From positions 1,426,001-1,490,000 of the forward strand of contig NZ_AP027055.1 of the NCBI RefSeq assembly GCF_027924905.1: a stretch of DNA of 64,000 nt. The letters are read 5' to 3'. The notes beneath the pieces are model-generated. The model was not told the DNA's origin. It did no database searches and saw nothing but the letters and a program-made list of their open reading frames with translations. The translations under genes were made by a program, and so were the position numbers. The stretch comes from Limnohabitans sp. INBF002. Lineage in GTDB: Bacteria; Pseudomonadota; Gammaproteobacteria; Burkholderiales; Burkholderiaceae_C. Below are positions 24,630 through 32,803 of this stretch, piece by piece. Numbering within the stretch: position 1 is the first letter of the stretch; each line of letters begins with the position of its first letter.

Positions 24630-26870
24630 TCACAAGCCAATGGCTTTTTTAGCCATGCGGTAACCGGCGTGAATTAATTGCTCAATGGTTTTGAGGGAGA
24701 AGTCATAACTCTTGGCAAACGGCACATGGCCACTGTGCTCACGCACGATGCGGGTGATGGCCATGGGCGCTTCGCCGCCCATCAGCTGAATGAATCGCGG
24801 TTGATGCTGAATGCGCTTAGCCGCGTCAGCGGGCAATTCGTGAACGATTTCTTCGACCAAACGTTGGTACTCACGCACCAAATTGCTCATCCGTAAATCC
24901 GTATGAATTCGCTCGGCATACACAATTTCATCGCGCCGCCCCATCACATCCAACAAGTTTTGCGGCAACAAGGTACGTTTACCGGGGAACAAATCGATGA
25001 TGAACACGCGTTTGCCTGCAGAGCCACAGCGTGCCAGCACATCCTCTAACGGTGAGTTGCTGACGATGCCCGCGTCCCAATATTTTTTACCTTTGATTGA
25101 TGTCCAAGAAAACGCGGGTGGCAAGCTACCACTGGCCAGCACATGCGCAGGCGTGATGTCATCGATGTAACTGTCAAACATCGCCAACTCACCGGTCTGC
25201 ACATCCACCGCTTGAATCAGCAAACGAATGGGGCTGCTTTTGAGTTGGCTGAAATCAACGTACCGTGTGAGCAACGCTTTGGCTGGCGTCAAGTCGTAGA
25301 AACTTGGCCACCGAGCGGATGTGTTCTCAGACTTGAGCGTCGACATGAGCCAGCGTGGTTTGAAAAAATTTGGCACACCAAACCACACCGCGTGTTGAGA
25401 AGCAAAAAAACGCCGCAAATTCTCTTCTGGCACCTCAGGCAACACCAAAGCAAGGTCTCGCCAAAACGCTTTCAGCGCTGAAGCCGGGTCATGCGGATTG
25501 CCCGCAATGATGGCACCGTTGAACGCGCCAATCGAAATGCCCGCCACGATATCAGGCCGCACGCCCGCGGCGTCTAAGGCGCTGACGGCACCGCACTCAA
25601 AGGCGCCAAATGCACCGCCACCTTGCAAGATGAAGATGGTCTGATTGGGAATGTGGTTCAACCGTAAGTCAGGATTGGACAGCTCATGCTTGAGCGCATG
25701 AAGGTTCACACGGTGCTTGATCAATGTTTCCGTCACCTTGATTTCGTCTGTCGGTCTCCCTAAGGCAAACAAACCTCGGGGGATGTCGTTTTTCAAAAAA
25801 AACGAGGCGTACGAACCTTCAGCCAATGAACCCCGTTCAATTTTTTCAGCATGCTGGTTCACCACGCCCAACAAGGTGAAGCTCTGGTCAAACACATGGC
25901 TGTAAAAGTAACTCACCTCGGCATAGGGCAAATGCTGTCCAAGCATGTTGCGCGCCGCGACACGCCCCTGTTTGACAGCGTTGTCCCAATGCTCAACACG
26001 GTGTTGGCAATGGAACACCTCATCCTGAAAGTTGGCCACATCGCCTGCGGCAAAAACATGGGGATTGTTGGTACAAAGAAAACGATCCACACGCACGCCG
26101 TTGTCCAACTTGAGGCCACTGGTTTTTAAGAAGTGGATGTCGGGTTCTACACCCGCAGCCACCACCACCAACTCGCAGGGGATGGTTTTTCCTGCGGCGG
26201 TGGTCACCGACTCGACCACGGTTCTTCCTTCAAATGACCTAGGCATGTCGCTGACCAAGACTTGAATTCCTTGTGCCTCTAGTTTTTGTTGAAAGTGAAC
26301 GGAAATTTCTGGGGTGCTGAGTTTTTCTAAAACACTGTCCCGTTCTATCAAAGTCACCTCTAGCCCCTTTTGGCGCAGCGTTGCAGCCACCTCTAGCCCC
26401 ATCAAGCTGCCACCAATCACCACGGCATGCCGCGCGTGTTGCATGGTGCGCCAAATGGCTTGCGCATCCAGCAAGGTACGCAAGTGATACACCCCCTGCA
26501 AATACTCACCCGGAATGGCCAAGCGGGTCGGTTTCACACCTGTGGCGATGAGTAGTTTTTTGTAATGGATCAACTCATGCGTGAGCGTGCGCAACGTTTG
26601 GTTCAGGGGTTGCACCGAGGTCACCAAGGCACCCAAGCGCACATCAATCGACAGCTCTTGGTATTTGGATGCCGACAAGATCAAGCTAGGCTGAGGTGGC
26701 TCTTCGCGAAGCAGCAGTTTTTTGGACAACGGCGGCCGTTGGTAAGGCAAATACGCCTCTTGCGTGAGCAAAAGAACTCGTCCTTGGGCGCCTTCGTTCC
26801 TCAGCGTCTCGGCAGCCGTGACACCGGCAAGGCCACCACCCACGATGACAAAGTCAAAATGATTCGTCAC
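24630..26870 (-). CDS. FAD-dependent NAD(P)H reductase fused to a patatin-like phospholipase
   Basis: A 746-residue two-enzyme fusion. Residues 1-400 are a ferredoxin/rubredoxin-reductase-like flavoprotein: FAD motif IVGGGLAGVTAAETLR (9-24), IATGVKP (108-114), NAD(P)-binding VIGGSLMGLEVAATLRQKGLEVTLIE and the FAD-closing VFAAGDVAN (272-280). Residues about 410-746 are a patatin domain with oxyanion loop GGGAFGAFECG (417-427), nucleophile elbow GISIG (Ser446) and the catalytic Asp599 in DAG. The C-terminal region resembles the extension of bacterial patatins. A GTG start is used, placing the FAD motif at the normal position. No stop or frameshift separates the halves. It shares its neighbourhood with PHA synthase and phasin. 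Confidence 0.88.
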   Translation of the reverse strand: MTNHFDFVIVGGGLAGVTAAETLRNEGAQGRVLLLTQEAYLPYQRPPLSKKLLLREEPPQPSLILSASKYQELSIDVRLGALVTSVQPLNQTLRTLTHELIHYKKLLIATGVKPTRLAIPGEYLQGVYHLRTLLDAQAIWRTMQHARHAVVIGGSLMGLEVAATLRQKGLEVTLIERDSVLEKLSTPEISVHFQQKLEAQGIQVLVSDMPRSFEGRTVVESVTTAAGKTIPCELVVVAAGVEPDIHFLKTSGLKLDNGVRVDRFLCTNNPHVFAAGDVANFQDEVFHCQHRVEHWDNAVKQGRVAARNMLGQHLPYAEVSYFYSHVFDQSFTLLGVVNQHAEKIERGSLAEGSYASFFLKNDIPRGLFALGRPTDEIKVTETLIKHRVNLHALKHELSNPDLRLNHIPNQTIFILQGGGAFGAFECGAVSALDAAGVRPDIVAGISIGAFNGAIIAGNPHDPASALKAFWRDLALVLPEVPEENLRRFFASQHAVWFGVPNFFKPRWLMSTLKSENTSARWPSFYDLTPAKALLTRYVDFSQLKSSPIRLLIQAVDVQTGELAMFDSYIDDITPAHVLASGSLPPAFSWTSIKGKKYWDAGIVSNSPLEDVLARCGSAGKRVFIIDLFPGKRTLLPQNLLDVMGRRDEIVYAERIHTDLRMSNLVREYQRLVEEIVHELPADAAKRIQHQPRFIQLMGGEAPMAITRIVREHSGHVPFAKSYDFSLKTIEQLIHAGYRMAKKAIGL

Positions 26871-26879
26871 AACAAATCG

Positions 26880-27089
26880 TCAGGCCTTCACACGCCACGC
26901 AGGACATATAGATTCGGCCACCACTTCGGGGTAATGCCTGTATTGAATTGGCTTTCGCTCCCTCGGAGGAAGACTGAAATAAACCAGCCCGCACCGAAAC
27001 CCAGTTTGCGAGCTGTCAGACGCCAACAGGTTGTGGCAGTTGCGACAAGTCGGCAGTTGCTGGACGGATGGATCAAATGTTTTGCTCAT
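26880..27089 (-). CDS. small cysteine-containing protein, possible metal-binding
   Basis: A 69-residue protein with CRNCHNLLASDSSQTGFRCG, i.e. C-x2-C-x12-C, and a fourth Cys near the C-terminus (SICPAW). This spacing could bind zinc or an iron-sulfur cluster. The middle part YFSLPPRERKPIQYRHYPEV looks conserved rather than random. It ends 9 bases before the reductase-patatin fusion on the same strand, so the two are probably co-transcribed; a small redox partner of the reductase is a possibility. There is no strong ribosome-binding site. Family not recognised. Confidence 0.55.
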   Translation of the reverse strand: MSKTFDPSVQQLPTCRNCHNLLASDSSQTGFRCGLVYFSLPPRERKPIQYRHYPEVVAESICPAWRVKA

Positions 27090-27264
27090 ACTGAATCACA
27101 TAAAACTGATACGGATTCAATGTACGAAGGGGGCGTCAATCCCACTGTGCGCCATCACACGTAAAAGTGATAAACGTGATTGCCGGATGGGTGAGGCATC
27201 GCACAGATGTGTTGGGCTCTGGCTGGCTAGACTTTTCTCACTCCTTTATTCATGAAATGCAGAT

Positions 27265-29007
27265 GTGATCAATCGACCCAATATGTGTGACTCGCCAGAT
27301 CGATCAGCGTCTGACTTGGCGTTCGCGCTCGACCGTCAAATTGAGGTCTCGCTGGCTGCGCTGACCGGTGGGCTCTCCCCCATCTCACTGGCACTGGCAG
27401 GCACGGATTGGGCCTACCACATGGCCACCTCACCCAACCTGTTGATGTGCCATACCTTAGAAACTTGGCGCCAAACCATTGAGGCGCATGCCGCTCAGAA
27501 AGACCTCACCGCCGACGACCCACGCTATGCCGATGCCAACTGGCAAACGTGGCCGTTCTCGGGTGCCAAAGACATGCACCACATGGTGGAGTCTTGGTGG
27601 AGCAAAGTGACCCAGTTGCGCGGCATGGAGCATCACCACCAAGACGTGATGCACTTTTTCATCCGTCAATGGCTGGACATGCTGTCGCCTAGCAATTCAC
27701 CCGCGCTGAACCCGACGATCTTAAAAACCATGTTCGACACACAGGGTGCAAGCGTGGCACACGGCATGGCCCACGCCATGGATGACTGGCGAGACCACCA
27801 AGGCTTGCCACGTTTGGAAAAGGAAACGCAATTTCGCATTGGCACAGATGTGGCCTGCACACCCGGTCAAGTGATCCATCGCAACCACTTGGCTGAACTG
27901 ATTCAGTACACGCCCAGCACACAACGCGTCCAACGTGAACCCATCTTCATCGTCCCCTCATGGATCATGAAGTACTACATCCTTGACCTCTCGCCGATGA
28001 ACTCCATGGTGAAGTATTTGGTCGATCAAGGTCACACGGTGTTCATGTTGTCTTGGCGCAATCCCGATGCATCAGATGCGCTACTCGACATGCGGGACTA
28101 CTTAGAGCTTGGGGTCCTCAACAATTTGGCGGTCGTCACCGAGCGCACCCAAGGCGTACCGATTCATACCGTGGGGTATTGCTTGGGCGGCACGTTGTTG
28201 GGGCTGGCAGTTGCTGCGCTGTCACGACCTGGCGCAATCCAAGGGGCAGAAAAGATTGCACCTGTGGCGTCCATGACGTTGCTGGCATCACAGCTAGATT
28301 TCAGTAACCCTGGCGAGTTGGGCGTGTTCATAGACGAACCTCAAGTTTCTTTGCTTGAAGACATCATGGCGGAGCAAGGCTTCTTAAGCGGTCGACAAAT
28401 GGCCGCGTGTTTTCAATTCTTGAAAGCACGTGATTTATTTTGGTCTGCACGCATCCGCGAGTACTGGTTGGGACAACCCGATGTGATGAGCGATTTGATG
28501 TTTTGGAATGCCGACGTCACCCGCATGCCAGCGTCCATGCACAGCGAATACCTGCACAAGTTTTACTTGCACAACGCGCTCGCACTGGGCCAATACGAAG
28601 TGGATGACGCGCCGGTTTCGTTGTCCGACATTCGTGTGCCCGTGTTTGCCGTAGGCACCGTGAAAGACCATGTCACGCCTTGGCAATCGGCCTATGAGGT
28701 GAGCCGACTCACCCAATCGGAAGTGACATTCATTCTGGCCAGTGGCGGACATAACGCAGGCATTCTTTCGCCGCCAGGCGCGACTGATCGCAGCTACCAG
28801 CACCACACCATGCCTTTGGATTTACGTATCGAGTCCCCGCAAACTTGGCAACACATGGCCAGGTCTGTCAACGGGTCTTGGTGGCCGGCATGGCATGCGT
28901 GGCTTGTGGCGCACAGCAGCGGCTCAATCCCTGCGCATCAGCGCGAAGCACTTGACCCCATCGCCAAAGCCCCCGGCTCATATGTCTTCGTGCGATACGA
29001 CGACTGA
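27265..29007 (+). CDS. phaC: poly(3-hydroxyalkanoate) synthase (class I-like)
   Basis: Polymerises hydroxyacyl-CoA into PHA granules. The 580-residue protein has the PHA synthase N-terminal domain (TWPFSGAKDMHHMVESWW ... VMHFFIRQWLDMLSPSN) and an alpha/beta-hydrolase catalytic domain. The lipase-like box is GYCLGG with the nucleophilic Cys at about residue 306, the catalytic Asp is in GTVKDHVTPW, and the His is in ASGGHNAGIL. Length fits a stand-alone class I enzyme, and no phaE or phaR lies nearby. The GTG at 27265 gives the longest form; ATG 27283 is an alternative. A phasin gene follows, but phaA and phaB are not in the window. Confidence 0.93.
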   Translation: MINRPNMCDSPDRSASDLAFALDRQIEVSLAALTGGLSPISLALAGTDWAYHMATSPNLLMCHTLETWRQTIEAHAAQKDLTADDPRYADANWQTWPFSGAKDMHHMVESWWSKVTQLRGMEHHHQDVMHFFIRQWLDMLSPSNSPALNPTILKTMFDTQGASVAHGMAHAMDDWRDHQGLPRLEKETQFRIGTDVACTPGQVIHRNHLAELIQYTPSTQRVQREPIFIVPSWIMKYYILDLSPMNSMVKYLVDQGHTVFMLSWRNPDASDALLDMRDYLELGVLNNLAVVTERTQGVPIHTVGYCLGGTLLGLAVAALSRPGAIQGAEKIAPVASMTLLASQLDFSNPGELGVFIDEPQVSLLEDIMAEQGFLSGRQMAACFQFLKARDLFWSARIREYWLGQPDVMSDLMFWNADVTRMPASMHSEYLHKFYLHNALALGQYEVDDAPVSLSDIRVPVFAVGTVKDHVTPWQSAYEVSRLTQSEVTFILASGGHNAGILSPPGATDRSYQHHTMPLDLRIESPQTWQHMARSVNGSWWPAWHAWLVAHSSGSIPAHQREALDPIAKAPGSYVFVRYDD

Positions 29008-29134
29008 GCAAGCAGAGGTATGTGGCTTAGCGAACGCATTTTTTCGCGCCTAAACCAGACACTGTGAATGAGTCAACGTCTGACTCATTCCATCCACACC
29101 ATCGGTTTGCCGACTTCACCAACAGGGTAGCTAT

Positions 29135-29680
29135 ATGAAAGATCAATCCATGCCTCATCTCAATTTATTGACGCAATCAAGCTCGCTTTACTCAAACTCT
29201 TTGTCCAACTACATGAAGAAATTCATGGAGCTGGCGGTCAAAGAAAACACCAAAATGATGGAGAAAGCGCAAGCACGTTGCCTCGATATTTTTCAAACCA
29301 AAAACTCGACAGCGGCCATGCAGATGACCTCCGAGCACATGGCGGCCACCGCCAACGATTGGATTGAGTTTGCGTTGAAAACAAACTCAATGGGTTACCA
29401 AGAGCATCTGGCCTTCATGAACGCGCTTCAGAAACAATTGATTGAAAGCAGCGAATCGCTGAGCTCGTCCATTGATCACCTTCCCAATGGCTCCTTGGCC
29501 AGCTCGGCTTTGATGCTGACCGCATTCAAATCGGCTTTGGAAATGAGCAACCATGTGATTGACTCTGCACAAGTGGCGTCTAAGCGCACGGCTGAGTTGG
29601 CGAACCAGTCGTGGAGCGCCGCGTCGAACCACCACCACCTCATCAAAGAAGCCAAGACCCCAAAAAAGCAAGAAGCTTGA
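29135..29680 (+). CDS. phasin family protein
   Basis: A 181-residue helical protein of the phasin type, which coats PHA granules. Residues about 20-160 form a continuous amphipathic helix pattern (FMELAVKENTKMMEKAQARC ... MTSEHMAATANDWIEFALKT ... SALEMSNHVIDSAQVASKRTAE), followed by a basic Lys-rich tail. It lies 127 bases after phaC on the same strand, the usual pairing, so the two are probably one unit or co-regulated. Confidence 0.83.
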   Translation: MKDQSMPHLNLLTQSSSLYSNSLSNYMKKFMELAVKENTKMMEKAQARCLDIFQTKNSTAAMQMTSEHMAATANDWIEFALKTNSMGYQEHLAFMNALQKQLIESSESLSSSIDHLPNGSLASSALMLTAFKSALEMSNHVIDSAQVASKRTAELANQSWSAASNHHHLIKEAKTPKKQEA

Positions 29681-29690
29681 TGCGGCGGGC

Positions 29691-29717
29691 TTGAAAAACT
29701 CGCTTGTGTCCTACAAT
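29691..29717 (+). promoter_or_regulatory. candidate sigma-70 promoter of the 4.5S RNA gene
   Basis: TTGAAA (29691) and TACAAT (29712-29717) are separated by 15 bases. The -10 box lies seven bases before the first paired base of the SRP RNA at 29725, consistent with the start point. The spacer is shorter than ideal. Confidence 0.5.
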
Positions 29718-29724
29718 TGAGTTC

Positions 29725-29818
29725 GACGGGCCTCCTCACATGGTGAAGCGGCCAACTGGGTCAGGCGGGGAACCGAGCAGCCCTAACTGTGGAGCCAGTG
29801 CTGAGGGTCGGGCCCGTC
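29725..29818 (+). ncRNA. ffs: 4.5S signal recognition particle RNA
   Basis: RNA partner of Ffh in co-translational membrane targeting. The ends pair (GACGGGCC at 29725-29732 with GGCCCGTC at 29811-29818). The apical domain has the conserved GGTCAGG ... GGAA ... GAGCAGCC pattern (from about 29760 to 29782), including the GGAA tetraloop and asymmetric AGCAG bulge. A TATTTTTTCTTT tract follows directly. About 94 bases is a normal length for a small bacterial SRP RNA. Confidence 0.92.
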
Positions 29819-29875
29819 ACCTATATTTTTTCTTTATCCGCTAAAGAAAAGCTCAACCCGTGCCGATACGGTGGG

Positions 29876-30313
29876 ATGGCCGAAGAAATCACAGAAGCAC
29901 CCCAAGATCCTGCACCGAGCGCTCCCGAAGCGCCCGACAAGGCGTCTGCACCTGCAGAAATTCAAACCCCCGATGCGATTCAGCCTTTCATCGACAAGGC
30001 CCACGAAACCATCCAGCACGAGGTCGAAAGTGCTGAGTTGGGCAAATTTTTGCGCGCCCACATCAAGACCTTCCGCGAAGAGTGGGAAACCTGGTCAGAC
30101 AGCGCCAAAGACGCCTACATCCACATGATGGTTTCTCAGTTGTTGCAACGCAAAGCCGCTGCGACACACATTGGTATGGGACATGAATTCAAGTTGCCAG
30201 ACCCTTCGGCGTACACAGAACTCATGCTGTCGCTCCAACGCACGCAAGTCAAGCCGGCCAAGCGTTACCCCGCGATAGACATGCCGCCCAAACTGCGCAA
30301 CGTTATTTGTTGA
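29876..30313 (+). CDS. hypothetical protein, 145 aa
   Basis: Not recognised. The N-terminal 40 residues are Pro/Ala/Glu-rich and probably disordered. The rest is helical and charged (FIDKAHETIQHEVESAELGKF, FREEWETWSDSAKDAYIHMM), with a final segment YTELMLSLQRTQVKPAKRYPAIDMPPKLRNVIC. It has no signal peptide or transmembrane helix. The ATG at 29876 is chosen because upstream in-frame codons run into the SRP RNA gene. Its 3' end overlaps the next gene on the opposite strand by 11 bases. Confidence 0.6.
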   Translation: MAEEITEAPQDPAPSAPEAPDKASAPAEIQTPDAIQPFIDKAHETIQHEVESAELGKFLRAHIKTFREEWETWSDSAKDAYIHMMVSQLLQRKAAATHIGMGHEFKLPDPSAYTELMLSLQRTQVKPAKRYPAIDMPPKLRNVIC

Positions 30314-30584
30314 GGGTTTTGGCCGACAGGTAATCCGCCAAGCTGGCGTTGCTTAGACGCACGCCACTGTCTTGCGCCACTGCACCGCGAATTTGCTTGA
30401 TCAGCAAACCCTTCACATCACCTTGCATGGCTTGTGTGCGCAACTCTAAGTAGCGCACCTGTGCTTTGGTTGAGTCCATCTTTGATTCAGACATGGCTTG
30501 CAGCCACAGCCCATCGTCACGTTTGCCTGCTTCTAGCTCGCGCAACACCAAGGCGCGAACCATGTTGGAAGATGACTGAGACAT
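30303..30584 (-). CDS. hypothetical protein, 93 aa
   Basis: Not recognised. A small, mainly helical, soluble protein with the segments MVRALVLRELEAGKRDDGLWLQAM and KAQVRYLELRTQAMQGDVKG and a C-terminal SLADYLSAKTLNK. There is no signal peptide or cofactor motif. It is convergent with the preceding 145-residue gene and overlaps its end by 11 bases. It is divergent from the formate/nitrite-type channel gene, with 86 bases between the two starts. Confidence 0.6.
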   Translation of the reverse strand: MSQSSSNMVRALVLRELEAGKRDDGLWLQAMSESKMDSTKAQVRYLELRTQAMQGDVKGLLIKQIRGAVAQDSGVRLSNASLADYLSAKTLNK

Positions 30585-30670
30585 ACATAGGCTCCGAAAA
30601 AAACAAAGAGTGCATCAATTCTGCCAGTTGAAGTAGTAAATTCAGCAAATCAACACTCGCCACAACGCTT

Positions 30671-31543
30671 ATGCCCGAACTGTTTGGCTCTGATGCCTAT
30701 GCCCCCAAAGAAATCGCCGCCAAAGTAGAAACCGTGGGCGTCGCCAAAGCGCACATGGCCACCCTGCCCTTGGTCATGCTGGGCTTGTTGGCGGGGGCAT
30801 TTATTGGCTTGGGCGGCTTGCTTTTCATCATCGTCAAGTCCGACGCCAGCCTCAGTTTTGCCGTCAGCCAGCTGCTGGGCGGCTTTGTGTTTTGCTTAGG
30901 TTTGATCTTGGTGGTGATTGCAGGGGCTGAGCTGTTCACAGGCAACAACTTGCTGGCCATGGCGTGGGCGGATGGGCAAATCACCACGCGCGAAGTGCTG
31001 CGCAACTGGCTCTGGGTGTGCGCGGCCAACTTTGTGGGTACCACTGGCTTGGCACTGCTGGTGTACCTGAGCGGTCACACGCACATGAATGGCGGAGCCA
31101 TTGGCACAACCGTTTTGAAAATTGCACTGGCCAAACAAAATCTAGTCTGGCACGAAGCATTTTTCAGAGGCGTGTTGTGCAACGTGTTGGTGTGCATGGC
31201 GGTGTGGATGGCCATGGCGGGCCGCAGCGTGATAGACAAGGTGATTGCCATCGTCTTCCCCATCACCGCTTTTGTGGCGGCGGGGTTTGAACACAGCATT
31301 GCCAATATGTATGTCATGCAGCTCGCACTCATCATTCAATACGTTGAGCCAGTGACTGCTGGTAACGCCCTTGGCGTAGCGGGCAATGCCTTGAGCGTGG
31401 CGGGCATGTTGGGCAACTTGGTGCCCGTGATTTTGGGCAACCTCGTGGGCGGTAGCGTCTTTGTGGGCTTGGTTTATCACCTCATCTACCGCGTGGCGGC
31501 AGTGGCCCGGCCCCTTCAAACCCCGTTGATCGAAAAAGATTAA
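30671..31543 (+). CDS. formate/nitrite transporter family channel (FocA/NirC-like)
   Basis: A 290-residue inner-membrane protein with six predicted helices and the FNT family signatures. These include AGAFIGLGGLLFIIV, the loop GAELFTGNNLLAMAWADGQIT, and VLCNVLVCMAVWMAMAGRS with the second re-entrant region FEHSIANMYVMQLAL, where the pore His sits. The family moves formate, nitrite or hydrosulfide. No pyruvate formate-lyase or nitrite reductase gene is adjacent, so the substrate is open. It is convergent with and overlaps by four bases the DsbA-like gene. Confidence 0.9.
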   Translation: MPELFGSDAYAPKEIAAKVETVGVAKAHMATLPLVMLGLLAGAFIGLGGLLFIIVKSDASLSFAVSQLLGGFVFCLGLILVVIAGAELFTGNNLLAMAWADGQITTREVLRNWLWVCAANFVGTTGLALLVYLSGHTHMNGGAIGTTVLKIALAKQNLVWHEAFFRGVLCNVLVCMAVWMAMAGRSVIDKVIAIVFPITAFVAAGFEHSIANMYVMQLALIIQYVEPVTAGNALGVAGNALSVAGMLGNLVPVILGNLVGGSVFVGLVYHLIYRVAAVARPLQTPLIEKD

Positions 31544-32193
31544 TCGTCTGTGGCGGCGTTCATCGCCTCGACCATGCCTTGCAACAGGGTTTCGGCCTCG
31601 TGCGCACCCGACAAACCCACTTGGCGGTTGAAGATGAAAAACGGCACGCCCGTGATGCCCATTTCACGCGCGGCTTTGTCGCTGTCAATGGTTTGACTGT
31701 GCAGCGCCGAGTTTTGCAAATGTTGCTCGGCCACCGCACGGTCCATCCCCGCTGACTCGGCAATGTCTAGCAACACCGAGGCTTGGGTCAGGTCCAGGCC
31801 GTCCAGAAAATAAGCCTTGAAAAAGGCCTCCACCATCGCGTCTTGCACCATGCCGGGCTCAGACACGGCAATCAAGCTGTGCGCCACGACCGTGTTGGGC
31901 TGTCGAACAATGCGATCAAACGCAAACGGAATACCCACTTCTTTGCCCACGCCAGCCACACGTTCGTAAATGGCACTGCCTTCGTCGCCAAACTTGTTGC
32001 GCACATAGTCCGCGCGGGCCATGCCTTCGGGGGCCATGTCGGGGTTCAGCTGGAAGGTGTGCCAGCGCACTTCGGGGTCCACATCGGGGTGCTGAACTGC
32101 CAAAAGTGCCAAAGCACGTTCTAAGCGGCGTTTGCCTACATAGCACCAGGGACAGACAACATCGGAGACAACATCAATGGTGAGAGTTTTCAT
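31540..32193 (-). CDS. DsbA-family (FrnE-like) thiol oxidoreductase
   Basis: A 217-residue thioredoxin-fold protein with an inserted helical domain. The active-site CPWC is in VVSDVVCPWCYVGKRRLERAL near residue 13. The cis-Pro loop is GITGVPFFIFNRQVGLSGAHE. It lacks a signal peptide, so it is cytoplasmic like FrnE proteins linked to thiol stress and polyketide-type isomerase annotations. The ATG at 32193 is chosen since upstream in-frame sequence does not resemble the family. It is divergent from trxA, with about 70 bases in between. Confidence 0.9.
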   Translation of the reverse strand: MKTLTIDVVSDVVCPWCYVGKRRLERALALLAVQHPDVDPEVRWHTFQLNPDMAPEGMARADYVRNKFGDEGSAIYERVAGVGKEVGIPFAFDRIVRQPNTVVAHSLIAVSEPGMVQDAMVEAFFKAYFLDGLDLTQASVLLDIAESAGMDRAVAEQHLQNSALHSQTIDSDKAAREMGITGVPFFIFNRQVGLSGAHEAETLLQGMVEAMNAATDD

Positions 32194-32262
32194 GGGGGTA
32201 CTTGGTTTCTGCCACAATGCCCCAACTGTAGCTCTATCGCCAATTGAAAGAGGAAATAAACC

Positions 32263-32595
32263 ATGGCCAGCGATTTGATCAAACACATCACCGACAGCAG
32301 CTTTGAAGCAGACGTTCTGCAAGCTGACAAACCCGTGTTGGTGGACTATTGGGCCGAATGGTGCGGTCCTTGCAAAATGATTGCCCCCATCTTGGACGAA
32401 GTAGCCACCGCCTACGAAGGCAAGCTGCAAATTGCCAAGATGAACGTGGACGAAAACCGCGACATCCCCGGCAAGCTGGGCATCCGTGGCATCCCCACCT
32501 TGATGGTGTTCAAAGGTGGCCAACTGGCTGCCACCAAAGTGGGCGCCATGAGCAAAGCCCAGTTGACCGCCTTCATTGACCAACAATTGGCTTAA
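32263..32595 (+). CDS. trxA: thioredoxin 1
   Basis: General cytoplasmic disulfide reductase. The 110-residue protein has the classical active site [12 protein letters not shown] at about residues 33-44, the cis-Pro in [14 protein letters not shown], and normal length. GAGGAAATAAACC precedes the ATG. It is followed by a strong terminator and then rho, the same trxA-rho order as in E. coli. Confidence 0.97.
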   Translation: MASDLIKHITDSSFEADVLQADKPVLVDYWAEWCGPCKMIAPILDEVATAYEGKLQIAKMNVDENRDIPGKLGIRGIPTLMVFKGGQLAATKVGAMSKAQLTAFIDQQLA

Positions 32596-32620
32596 AAACT
32601 GCCAAAAACGTCAATCCTGA

Positions 32621-32654
32621 AAGCCCGCAGATTATTTGGTCTGCGGGCTTTTTT
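32621..32654 (+). terminator. rho-independent terminator of trxA
   Basis: An 11-bp stem (AAGCCCGCAGA / TCTGCGGGCTT) with an eight-base loop followed by TTTT, 26 bases after the trxA stop. Confidence 0.93.
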
Positions 32655-32665
32655 CCTGTCATAAT
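32636..32665 (+). promoter_or_regulatory. rho: candidate rho promoter overlapping the trxA terminator
   Basis: TTGGTC (32636) and CATAAT (32660-32665) are 18 bases apart, embedded in the trxA terminator stem and T-run. A start point near 32672 would give rho a leader of about 130 bases containing a C-rich tract (CTCCGACCTCCCCCCC), in line with the known Rho autoregulation of its own leader. Confidence 0.5.
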
Positions 32666-32803
32666 TAAATCCGAATTCACCTTGCGGCCCATGAGGCTAC
32701 TCGGCTCCCCATCAGGGCTTGAATTCCGGTCCAGAGGTATGTCTCACCTCGCTCCGACCTCCCCCCCAATTTTTTTAACGAACTCCCTTACTGGAGTCCC
32801 AAG

